Shown: positions 1-8,158 of the stretch, one piece after another
Position numbering within the stretch: position 1 is the first letter of the stretch
Layout: every line of letters starts with the position of its first letter
Assembly (NCBI GenBank): GCA_002011815.1
Contig: MTOV01000002.1
Span: 414,409-451,385, forward strand
Length of the DNA stretch: 36,977 nt
Reading direction: 5' to 3'
DNA from: Nitrospirae bacterium JdFR-86
Lineage (GTDB): Bacteria; Nitrospirota; Thermodesulfovibrionia; Thermodesulfovibrionales; JdFR-86
The notes under the pieces: model-generated
What the model was told of the DNA's origin: nothing
The model's input: the letters and a program-made list of their open reading frames with translations, nothing else
Databases searched by the model: none
Position numbers and translations under genes: made by a program

Positions 1-1074
1 GCGGCACGTGTATGCGGAACTGCTGCTGCTATATTTATTGAAATGCGTTTCATGCGCCCCAGCATTCGTCGAACCGGTACTCACCGACTTCATAACACCG
101 TCTTCCTTTATCTTCTTTACAAGGTCGCTCGATGTCCTTAAAGGATTCCCGTGACAGTCACTGCATCTGGCAACCACCTTAAACCCTTCCTGGCTGTTTT
201 TATGGCAGCCGCCGCGCCAGCATGTACCTGAACTGGAATCAGTATGCCCGTTATAAACAGACATATTGAGTGTCTGGAACTGAGAGCCATACCTCGCATA
301 TCCTATATTGTTAAACTTCGTCTTCGTATGGCATATAATACATATTGACTTGGTGTCCGGGTTGAGATTTTCACCCTCCGGCGCAGCAGAGTTCGGTCCA
401 CTGTTGTAAAAATACTTTACATACCGCCATGTATTGGAGTCGAATACCACACCGTCTGAATTCACTATCGGCTTGTTCGTGTTTATTACTTCCTTTATCA
501 TCTTTCCATAAGTAATTGAGAATGTATTCCCGCTCTTTGCAAATGTCGTCTTAATATTGCCGTAAACTGTTATTGTATTACTTGTGTTGTTGGCTATTCT
601 GTAATAGATAGGATATTTTATGTTTGGCTGGAGGGTGTAACCAGCCCACTGACTGTCAGTCCAACCAGGATCAGGCGAGACAGTAACCGTATTACCTATA
701 ACACTGGCTATTTTTCCTGTCGCAAGAAACGATTCAGAACGGTATACCCTTGTCTGTCTCTGCCAATGGGGGTTATGACACACTCTACATTCATAAGTCC
801 ATGTTCCATATACATCGCTGGTGGTCGCCGAAGAATGGGTTTCCTGCGCTATTGCAGAACCGCCACTTCTATGGCAGGTCTTACACATGGCATTGTAAGG
901 GGAGTTGTCTAAACCAACACCAGTCCACTCCGGTAATGTCGCATTATGACAGTTCACACATGTCACATTCTTAGATGCATCGTGTGGCGGGTCTAACGCA
1001 GACGCCGTCGCCGCAAACGCAAGTACAAACGCCGCCAGTAGAATCATTAAAAATTCAAGTCTATTCGGCTTCAT
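1..1074 (-). CDS. Multiheme c-type cytochrome (CxxCH/CxxxxCH), cut by the left window edge
   Basis: An open frame of 358 codons runs without a stop from an ATG at 1074 to the window edge, so the C-terminus is missing. It starts with a signal peptide (residues 1-26, ending ATASA). Heme-binding motifs are CVNCH (39-43), CKTCH (64-68), CRVCH (96-100), CIICH (245-249), the unusual CWRGGCH (285-291) and CSDCH (304-308). A further motif probably begins at the edge (YTCR). The CxxxxCH followed by CxxCH resembles a cytochrome domain known from Geobacter. Residues ~115-190 form a heme-free, Trp/Gly/Asn-rich insert that looks beta-rich. The start lies 17 bp after the stop of the NHL/FG-GAP gene, so it is probably the last visible gene of the cytochrome operon. 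The likely role is electron transfer at or outside the outer membrane. The class is sure; the exact partner is not. Confidence 0.9.
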   Translation of the reverse strand, partial: MKPNRLEFLMILLAAFVLAFAATASALDPPHDASKNVTCVNCHNATLPEWTGVGLDNSPYNAMCKTCHRSGGSAIAQETHSSATTSDVYGTWTYECRVCHNPHWQRQTRVYRSESFLATGKIASVIGNTVTVSPDPGWTDSQWAGYTLQPNIKYPIYYRIANNTSNTITVYGNIKTTFAKSGNTFSITYGKMIKEVINTNKPIVNSDGVVFDSNTWRYVKYFYNSGPNSAAPEGENLNPDTKSICIICHTKTKFNNIGYARYGSQFQTLNMSVYNGHTDSSSGTCWRGGCHKNSQEGFKVVARCSDCHGNPLRTSSDLVKKIKEDGVMKSVSTGSTNAGAHETHFNKYSSSSSAYTCR

Positions 1075-1091
1075 TTTCCACACCCCCCTTT

Positions 1092-3857
1092 TCAATAACC
1101 CACCAGCTTGCCTAACGATACCTTTACACCGTAAACGTCCGGATTATCAAATGCCATGAACTCGCTCCTGAAACTGCCGTCAGCATCGTATATCCTTATA
1201 CGCGACGGACTCCGCTTAAACACCCCTTCTCCAACCACTATCTCCGCCACGCCGTCATAATCAATATCACCTGCCGCTATATCAACACCTTTCTTGGAGC
1301 TGTCAATAGAAAATTCAACCACCTGTGTGCCATCCGCCTCGTAAGCCCAGATAGTTGCTATCTTTACCCTCGGGTCAAGCACAGCAGTAACTATTATCTC
1401 ATCTACACCGTCTGCATCAATATCTCCTGCTGTAATGTCTCCACCATGACCTACACCATCACCAAAGCCTCCAGAATACTCCACTGTCCACGGGTCAGCC
1501 CCTGAGGCAGGGTTAACTTTATATATCCTTACCAGTATTGTCCGCTTGCCAGGACCACCCTGCGTAGTCAATATCTCAGCCCTGCCGTCTCCATCTACAT
1601 CGCCAACAGCTACGCTTACCCCCTCCAATCCTTCATACGCTAAGAAGTATATACCCGTATCTACTACAGAGCCTCCACTGTAACGAAATACCCTTACACC
1701 AGATGTATCAGCCTTCGGACCTTCACCTACTATAATCTCAGCCACTCCATCTCCATCAAGATCACCTACAGCAACATCAACATTATGCTCTGTAGCGAAC
1801 GCCCTGAAATTAAGACCCTCTATCATCGTGCCATCTGCCCTGAAGCCAGTAATAATCCCTTCGTCATGCCCAATAACAATATCCTCAACTCCATCCCCAT
1901 CTATATCACCAGCTGCAGTAACCAAACCTTCTTTACCAAAAGAATCAATGTTAATCAACCCCATTAATTCACCGTCACCGTTGAATATCCTTAACTCATT
2001 GGCAACTTCACCCTTGCCCCTGCCCATAACGGCAATTATGTTGTTCCGCTCCCTTAAATCCTTGTACTCGCCTACAAACTCCACTACCGCTCCATTAACT
2101 ACAGAAAGACTGTAAGACGCAGGCTCCTTGAATCCCTCAACCTTGCCAAACGTTATAGTATACGTGCCTTCAGGCACTTCATTCGCTTCAAAGTACGTTC
2201 CGCTGCCTGTATATGTTTTAGGACCTGTGATGGTAAATGTCGCCTGCTCTATATTGGTAGTGACCTTGATTACCCCGCCTTTTATATAAGTAAGAGTAAC
2301 CGGTACTACCGTAGGACTTCCTGTAGCACACCCTGCCTCTACTGTTATATTGCCTGTATATTCACCAGCAGTAAGACCCTCAAGACCAGCTGCATTTATG
2401 GATACATCCGCTATGGTAAGCGCACCAGAAGGACCTGAAGAAGGCGATACACTCAGCCATCCGCTGTCCGTAGAGGCTGACCAGCTAAGCAGCCCGCTTA
2501 AATCACCAGAAAGCTCGATGTTCAGCTTCTCAGCAGGTGGGATACCACCACTTACTACAAACGACATCGACGACGGACTTACATCAAGCACAGGCGGGTC
2601 AAGAACATTGACCGTCACCTTCACGCTCTCCGTTGCACCAGGCGCTGAAATGGTTATAACACCCGTATGCGTTCCAGGACCAAGAGCTGCCGTATTAATA
2701 TTAATGCTTACATTAACCGATGCCGTGCCGTTAATCTCGCCCGACGTCATCAAAGGTACTATCCACTCTACATCGGTAGATATGCTCCAGTTCAAAATAC
2801 CTGGTCCTTCATTAGATATGGTAATGTTCTCCGTAATTGGCTGACTACCACACTGCTGAACCTCATAATAAAGCGACAACGGACTTACCGACAGCTTTAT
2901 ATAATCATCAATTCCAAAAACCTGTATTGTCTTATCCAGCGCTACCACAAGCCTTCCATCTTCTCCTACCTCAATCCCCTTAGGGAACGTACTGTTATGC
3001 TCTGCAATATCAATCCTGCATACAGGATTCCCATCTGTATCAAATACATGCAGAAAACCATTAAAGAAATCAGAAACTATAACCCTGCCTGCTTTATCTA
3101 CCACCACACCACCTGGCACAGATATCGTGCCAAGCTCGTCTTCATACCCTGCAGTGCCAAACCGCGCTACAAATTCGCCGTCTCTGGTGAATTTGTGCAA
3201 CCCTGCACCATAGCCATACTCTCCCCGATACTCAATCAGTGCCCTGTCTACTACATAGACATACCCGTCTAACGTTGAACCGTTGCCTCTCTGACCGCCC
3301 AGCTGATGCGCAGAAACATCGTTTGGCCTTACAAGATCGCCGTCATCAATACCATACCCACCAAACGAGAACAGAAACTCACCGGTATTAATATCGTAGA
3401 CCTTGACCCTGTCAGCAAAAGAGTCCGCTACATATACCCTTTCGCTGTCAGTTGCAATCCCCATAGGATACTTAAATTCTCCCATCCCGCTGCCAAGACT
3501 GTACAGAGGTGTCAGATTCGCATCATATACCGTTACCTCACCCTTCTTGAGATCCTCTCTACCGGTTGACCTGCTGATATAAACTCTTCCTGAACTGTCC
3601 ACAGCCACACCCGCAGGATCGCCAATATTAACTGTCTTGATAAGCTTGCCACTGTAACTGAAAACCATCACTTTATCATAAAATTCATCAGTCACATACA
3701 GATTACCCTTACTGTCAAGGGCAACGTGCAGAGGAGAAAACTCCGTACCCCATCTTATTACCCCCAATGACTCTACCTGAGGACACACAGCCGCAAAAAC
3801 AGCAGATGAAATAAATATACTAATTATTGCTAATAAAATTAAGGCCTTTGTCCTCAT
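1092..3857 (-). CDS. Secreted NHL beta-propeller / BACON-like / PEGA-like / FG-GAP repeat protein, 921 aa
   Basis: The start is supported by AGGAGG six bases before the ATG. Residues 1-22 are a signal peptide. Residues ~25-320 are NHL-type propeller repeats (patterns such as VALDSKGNLYVTD and GIATDSERVYVAD). Residues ~325-525 are two BACON/Ig-like modules, each with a 'W' near a Ser/Thr-rich turn. Residues ~527-600 resemble a PEGA domain. Residues ~605-915 carry five FG-GAP blades with calcium-loop motifs of the type DxDxDGxxxI (GDIDGDGVEDIVIG, GDLDGDGVAEIIVG and similar). There are no heme motifs and no clear membrane anchor after the signal peptide. It sits between the OmcE-like gene and the truncated cytochrome in the same operon, so an extracellular scaffold, adhesin or cytochrome-assembly role is plausible. 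That function is inferred from context only. Confidence 0.9.
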   Translation of the reverse strand: MRTKALILLAIISIFISSAVFAAVCPQVESLGVIRWGTEFSPLHVALDSKGNLYVTDEFYDKVMVFSYSGKLIKTVNIGDPAGVAVDSSGRVYISRSTGREDLKKGEVTVYDANLTPLYSLGSGMGEFKYPMGIATDSERVYVADSFADRVKVYDINTGEFLFSFGGYGIDDGDLVRPNDVSAHQLGGQRGNGSTLDGYVYVVDRALIEYRGEYGYGAGLHKFTRDGEFVARFGTAGYEDELGTISVPGGVVVDKAGRVIVSDFFNGFLHVFDTDGNPVCRIDIAEHNSTFPKGIEVGEDGRLVVALDKTIQVFGIDDYIKLSVSPLSLYYEVQQCGSQPITENITISNEGPGILNWSISTDVEWIVPLMTSGEINGTASVNVSININTAALGPGTHTGVITISAPGATESVKVTVNVLDPPVLDVSPSSMSFVVSGGIPPAEKLNIELSGDLSGLLSWSASTDSGWLSVSPSSGPSGALTIADVSINAAGLEGLTAGEYTGNITVEAGCATGSPTVVPVTLTYIKGGVIKVTTNIEQATFTITGPKTYTGSGTYFEANEVPEGTYTITFGKVEGFKEPASYSLSVVNGAVVEFVGEYKDLRERNNIIAVMGRGKGEVANELRIFNGDGELMGLINIDSFGKEGLVTAAGDIDGDGVEDIVIGHDEGIITGFRADGTMIEGLNFRAFATEHNVDVAVGDLDGDGVAEIIVGEGPKADTSGVRVFRYSGGSVVDTGIYFLAYEGLEGVSVAVGDVDGDGRAEILTTQGGPGKRTILVRIYKVNPASGADPWTVEYSGGFGDGVGHGGDITAGDIDADGVDEIIVTAVLDPRVKIATIWAYEADGTQVVEFSIDSSKKGVDIAAGDIDYDGVAEIVVGEGVFKRSPSRIRIYDADGSFRSEFMAFDNPDVYGVKVSLGKLVGY

Positions 3858-4007
3858 GGCAACCTCCTGCCGGTCCCATCGCCCGGATAATTACTCATAA
3901 CATCCATCATGATTAGGTTTCTACCACTCACCATTAGTTTATGCTCATAATTTATAAAATTGCCCATTTTGCCTTTTATAAACTCGAAAGTACGCATATA
4001 CAAAAAC

Positions 4008-4874
4008 TTACTTAAGATGGCAAGCCCTGCAAAGCTTGCTCTCACTATTCGACATCACCAAAAAAGGAAATGTCCCTTGATCCTTTGCCCCCTCATTATG
4101 CGGATCATGACATGTAGAACATTCCAAACTCGAAAGCGTGTTCGGATTGGAAGGATTCGGGAAAAGCCTTATCCTCGGATAACCAGATACATAGCCGTTA
4201 GTGTTATCTGGCGTCCTGAGCCCCCCATTCCCAACATCAGGATGAGTCGCAGTATAATCAATGCTTATAGGATGGTCATTTCTTAAATCTACAAACGTCT
4301 GACCCGAAGGCCACATCTCACCTATATTCGGGTCAGGATCACATGGTACGGATGCACCCGGGTAACACACGTCTCCTATCTGGTCAGATACACCGTCTAC
4401 AGGCTGCATAAATTCAGCCTCAGTGTAATAGTTTGGGTCCCTGGCCGGATTCGTTATAAGAACATTCAATGCCCCTACACCATCATGACAGCTCAAACAG
4501 AGAAGTGAATAAGCCCTTACCTGATTCGACGCCGCATCCATCGTAGACGAAGAATAAAGCCTGTACCCGGTCCCCTCAGTCGCTGCATTCGAAAGCGCCC
4601 TGTTCCATAAAAGCATTGACGCACCATCCGTAGTGTTCACATACCCGGAGCCATTATACAGCGTGTCCTCCCTCACATTCTTATTAGCACCATGAGGAGT
4701 ATGACAGAATACGCACACCTGAACCGTATAGAATTGAAACTTCGACTCTCCCCAGCTCGGATATGAAAGATCATGCCGGCTGTCTACAACTCCAGCATGT
4801 GAAATCACACTAAGCAGCGTGAAAACACACAGTACTGCAACTCCTATAACCCCTATGAGCCTATATATTTTCAT
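4008..4874 (-). CDS. OmcE-like tetraheme c-type cytochrome, candidate nanowire subunit
   Basis: I chose the ATG at 4874 rather than an upstream in-frame start because GAGGAG lies just before it and the protein then begins directly with a signal peptide (MKIYRLIGVIGVAVLCV..., cleaved near SHA|G). The mature N-terminus reads VVDSRHD. Four heme motifs follow: CVFCH (54-58, followed by TPH), CLSCH, CSTCH (followed by DPH) and C-terminal CRACH. A NDHPI motif lies between hemes 2 and 3. This order, spacing and set of distal histidines match the OmcE family of extracellular cytochrome filaments of Geobacter. It is larger than the second copy in this window because of inserts, one with two non-heme cysteines (CYPGASVPC). 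Neighbours are an NHL lipoprotein, a prolyl isomerase and an outer-membrane barrel. The family call is confident; filament formation is inferred. Confidence 0.88.
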   Translation of the reverse strand: MKIYRLIGVIGVAVLCVFTLLSVISHAGVVDSRHDLSYPSWGESKFQFYTVQVCVFCHTPHGANKNVREDTLYNGSGYVNTTDGASMLLWNRALSNAATEGTGYRLYSSSTMDAASNQVRAYSLLCLSCHDGVGALNVLITNPARDPNYYTEAEFMQPVDGVSDQIGDVCYPGASVPCDPDPNIGEMWPSGQTFVDLRNDHPISIDYTATHPDVGNGGLRTPDNTNGYVSGYPRIRLFPNPSNPNTLSSLECSTCHDPHNEGAKDQGTFPFLVMSNSESKLCRACHLK

Positions 4875-4931
4875 AATCTCCTCTTTCCCCACTATTATAC
4901 AAGCAATTACCATGCCCAATAATTGCTTTTT

Positions 4932-6014
4932 CTACCATGGCCATGGTTTTCCCCCGATACCAGCAGCATCGTCGTCAGCATCGTGGTTGACCCCGTGGCA
5001 TTTAAGAGAACATCTGGGCGTCCCAGGCGCCCCGGGAAGATAAAGCAAGTCGCCATTGTCAGACTCGCTGACAACTTCGGTATTAAACTCTATAAGATGC
5101 TTGTTGTCTCTGCTACCATGGGTTGTATGGCAGGTATAACATGATGTCTCAAAAAACACTATATGCAGATTATGCCTCTTGAAGCTTTCATCCCCGAGGA
5201 TGCTTCTTCTGTCATGGCAGATATAGCAGAGTTCATATGCCTTGTCGTCTTCAGGTCCGTCCTGCGTCCTGTACTCAGCAATAAGAATCGGCTCATAGTC
5301 TGAACCATGCGGACCACGGGGACCAGTCCTGTCGTCATTGCCATGACAGCTACTGCATGTTATCACGCTGTTGACATCGAGATCCCTTACAAGACTCGGA
5401 ACATCCTTATTTTTTCCAGTCATTTCTACCGGATGATACGACTCATTCGCAGGATTAAACTGCTCACTTATATTCTCTGTATCAGAAGGAAGATTTGCAC
5501 TGTCTGAATGGCATAAATAGCAAAGTTCGTATTCTTCAGTCGCCTCTCTGAGCCTAAGACCCAGGGGGACACCTCCCCTTTCCTGTCTTATCTGTCCTGG
5601 GGCATAACCTCTAGCACCTTTCCACGGCTTCTCAGGTGTGGAACGATGCACAACATGACAATCATAACAGGATACATGCCGGGGTGCAGATGCAAGTTTC
5701 TCAGGTAATTGTTCACCTGGACTGTGATATATCGCTGTCTCAAATATCGGATGCCTTGAACTCTTGGCAAAAACACTCTCGATATCAATCCTTGACCTCT
5801 CCCTGTTCAGTGCACCATGACAGTAAAAACACATCTCCTCCATTGGCTTCTTAAGCAGTGGGGTGCCTGAAACACCCGTGCCTGAATGACACCCTGCGCA
5901 ACCCTCTGGCACCTTCGATCTGTCCATATGCGACGGCGTCCCTTCCACAGCCACAACACCCAGCATAACGCTGATTGCCACAGAAAAAACTATAACAGCT
6001 ATAATCTTCCTCAT
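4932..6014 (-). CDS. Periplasmic/outer-surface multiheme cytochrome with eight heme motifs
   Basis: The start is ATG 6014, with GAGG five bases upstream; a GTG at 6020 is in frame but would bury that site. A signal peptide covers residues 1-25. Heme motifs in order are CAGCH, CFYCH, CYDCH, CYLCH, CSSCH, CYICH, CYTCH and a C-terminal CSLKCH, which has three residues between the cysteines. Several come in the 'doubled CXXCH' arrangement (the C-Y-x-C-H pairs). The protein ends in a short Gly/Pro/Trp tail. It lies between the NHL lipoprotein (89 bp upstream) and the OmcE-like tetraheme gene (57 bp downstream). A role passing electrons between periplasm and the extracellular cytochromes is plausible. 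Which membrane side it occupies cannot be seen from sequence. Confidence 0.9.
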   Translation of the reverse strand: MRKIIAVIVFSVAISVMLGVVAVEGTPSHMDRSKVPEGCAGCHSGTGVSGTPLLKKPMEEMCFYCHGALNRERSRIDIESVFAKSSRHPIFETAIYHSPGEQLPEKLASAPRHVSCYDCHVVHRSTPEKPWKGARGYAPGQIRQERGGVPLGLRLREATEEYELCYLCHSDSANLPSDTENISEQFNPANESYHPVEMTGKNKDVPSLVRDLDVNSVITCSSCHGNDDRTGPRGPHGSDYEPILIAEYRTQDGPEDDKAYELCYICHDRRSILGDESFKRHNLHIVFFETSCYTCHTTHGSRDNKHLIEFNTEVVSESDNGDLLYLPGAPGTPRCSLKCHGVNHDADDDAAGIGGKPWPW

Positions 6015-6102
6015 TATCACCTCAACCTTTACTACTGCAGTTCCAGTTGTTAATTGCCCAGTTCATCTCTTTCCCTTTAATAATATACACAAAATACACA
6101 AA

Positions 6103-7131
6103 TTAATCGCCTCCAAGAAACTGGAATACCTGAATCCGTCTGTTTAAGCTATCTGCCACATATATCCTGTCAGTTGTATCAATATATATGCCGGCAGGCA
6201 GATAAAAATCACCGTAAAAATGCCCCTTGCGACCAAAAAACAAAAGCAGGCGCCCTTGTCGATCATATATCTTTACCATGTCCTGCGCAGCATCCACTAC
6301 ATATATATGCCCTTCGGTATCCACAGCAACGCCTTTTATCTTGTCAAAAGTGGAATAAGAATCCCCAATAAGACCAAAAGCCGTCAGAAACTTACCCGTA
6401 GGCGTAAATATCTGAACCCTGAAGTTCAGGGTGTCTGAAACATACAGAAGACCATCCTTATCAACAAACAAATGCGTTGGGTAATTCAGCTTCCCCTGTT
6501 CTTCCCCTCTGCCACCAATGCTATCAAGCCTCTTGCCATCAAGCCCGTATATATAAATTAAATGTGCCCATGTATCAGCAACATATATGCGTCCTTCACG
6601 GGGATTTATCGCAAGCCCAGTAGGCCTGTTGAACTGCCCCTCGAAAAACGAGATGAATTTGCCTTTCTTGTTAAATACAGCAACCTTCTTCAGGTCTGCA
6701 TCAGACACATAAATCCTGCCATCAGGAGCAGCTACAACACCAATGGGCGACAAAAGAGAAACCTCCCCTGCACTCTCAATATTAAAAGAATTCATCGTCT
6801 TTAAATCTATAACACTAACCCTTGAAGCACCGGGGTCTGTAATATAAAGAACCTCTTTATCATCCACAAAAACCCCATGCGGACTAACAAGAAAGTTGGA
6901 CGCCTGAGGGACCAAAACATCAAACTCATCTTCCCCTGTAAGAACCCTTACGAACTTGCCTGCACTTTCCTGCCCGGAAACCCTCCGCAGACTCCACAGA
7001 TACTTTATCCTCGGCTTCTCTGGCGCACCAGGCCAGATTATACTCTCAGACAGCGTATAATCAATACGTGCCTTCGACGGAACACACGAAGCAATAAAAA
7101 CTATTATCAAAATCGCTAACGCCCTCATCAT
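6103..7131 (-). CDS. NHL-repeat beta-propeller lipoprotein
   Basis: The signal sequence ends in a lipobox (FIASC, cysteine near residue 16), so the product should be lipid-anchored. The start ATG at 7131 shares a base with the stop of the prolyl isomerase gene (TGATG), implying translational coupling. After a conserved WPGAPEKPRI segment, about six NHL blades follow (patterns like GVFVDDKEVLYITDPGASRV, GVAVDTEGHIYVVD and GIYIDTTDRIYVAD). It is a paralogue of the NHL lipoprotein at 16228-17409, sharing the WPxxPEKPRI element and blade order but lacking that protein's acidic tail. NHL proteins are commonly encoded next to extracellular-filament cytochromes and prolyl isomerases. The exact role (chaperone, secretion or assembly) is not established. 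Confidence 0.9.
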   Translation of the reverse strand: MMRALAILIIVFIASCVPSKARIDYTLSESIIWPGAPEKPRIKYLWSLRRVSGQESAGKFVRVLTGEDEFDVLVPQASNFLVSPHGVFVDDKEVLYITDPGASRVSVIDLKTMNSFNIESAGEVSLLSPIGVVAAPDGRIYVSDADLKKVAVFNKKGKFISFFEGQFNRPTGLAINPREGRIYVADTWAHLIYIYGLDGKRLDSIGGRGEEQGKLNYPTHLFVDKDGLLYVSDTLNFRVQIFTPTGKFLTAFGLIGDSYSTFDKIKGVAVDTEGHIYVVDAAQDMVKIYDRQGRLLLFFGRKGHFYGDFYLPAGIYIDTTDRIYVADSLNRRIQVFQFLGGD

Positions 7132-8123
7132 CAGTATATCTCTATCTTGGCATTTGCCTTTAGTTCGGATATAAGAGCTTCCTTCAGCCTCTTCCGCTTA
7201 TCTTCCTTAAGTTGCCTTCTAATCCTCTGTGAAACGTCCTCAAAATTTAATTGTTCAGGCTTCCTCACCTCTTCCACTTTTACAATATGATAACCATATA
7301 TAGTCTCGATTATCCCGCTTAATTCACCTACCCGAAGAGCAAATATAGTTTTTTCAAGCTCTGGAACAAGTCTCCCTTTGTGAACAAGACCCAAATCCCC
7401 TCCTTTGACCCTGTAAGGGTCGTCAGAGTAATCCCATGCAAGTTTAGCGAAATCCTCCCCAGCTTTCAGCTTCCTGAGCACTTCCTCTGCCCTCTGCCTC
7501 TTCCTCTGCCTCTCCTCCACTGTCGCATTCGGAGGAACAGATATCAGTATATGCCTTATCCTTCTTGCCTCAGGCCTCACATAACTACTCTTGTTCTGCT
7601 CATAATACGCCCTTACCTCTTCCTCAGAAACAGTCGCTTTGTCTTCAACCTCAACCTTTATTATCTTTTCGATAAGAAACTGCCTCTCAAGCTTCTTCCT
7701 GTATTCTCTATCCGTAAGATTCGCCCTCTTAAGCGCTGCCTTAAACCTCCTCTTGCCGCCAAGTCTTTCTATCGTTTTCTTCCTCGCATCATTAATCTTG
7801 CTGCGCTTTACCTTCATACCCCTTTCCTTGGCAGCCTGATAGAGAAGTTCCTCCTCTATCAAAAGCTTAAGCGCCTTAGGCCTGTATTTCGCTCTCCGTT
7901 CAGGAGTAAGCGTCCAGTGAAAAGAAGTCGCAGGGACAAGCCTGTTCATTACCTCTGCCAGATCAGCCTCGGTCAAAACAGTCCCGTTGACCTTTGCAAC
8001 AGCTTTCCCTCTCTCCGATGCCTCAGAATGCTGAAAAAGCGAAAACACCAGAACCAAGCACAACAGACCTATCCCACAGATATTGACCAGTCTAAAAATC
8101 CCATTCTTATACTCTTTTGACAC
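7131..8123 (-). CDS. SurA/PpiC-type parvulin peptidyl-prolyl cis-trans isomerase
   Basis: The start is GTG 8123, preceded by GGAG. An N-terminal hydrophobic stretch (residues ~12-30) is a signal peptide or membrane anchor without an obvious lipobox. Residues ~40-170 form a SurA-like chaperone helix domain opening with VAKVNGTVLTEADL. Residues ~185-285 are a parvulin domain with the expected landmarks RHILISV, AxEVLRKLKAGEDFAKLA, SDDP, GGDLGLV and YGYHIVKVEE. A charged helical tail completes the chaperone module. It probably folds exported proteins in the periplasm. Its position between the outer-membrane barrel and the cytochromes suggests those as clients. The domain call is firm and the client assignment inferred. 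Confidence 0.95.
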   Translation of the reverse strand: MSKEYKNGIFRLVNICGIGLLCLVLVFSLFQHSEASERGKAVAKVNGTVLTEADLAEVMNRLVPATSFHWTLTPERRAKYRPKALKLLIEEELLYQAAKERGMKVKRSKINDARKKTIERLGGKRRFKAALKRANLTDREYRKKLERQFLIEKIIKVEVEDKATVSEEEVRAYYEQNKSSYVRPEARRIRHILISVPPNATVEERQRKRQRAEEVLRKLKAGEDFAKLAWDYSDDPYRVKGGDLGLVHKGRLVPELEKTIFALRVGELSGIIETIYGYHIVKVEEVRKPEQLNFEDVSQRIRRQLKEDKRKRLKEALISELKANAKIEIY

Positions 8124-8158
8124 GTCCTCTCCTTAATTCAAAATTTAATTCAAACCTC

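Noticed and set aside
3854-4045. 63-codon minus-strand frame between the OmcE-like and NHL/FG-GAP genes
   Set aside because: It overlaps the end of the cytochrome gene and the next gene's ribosome site, and has no recognisable motif.
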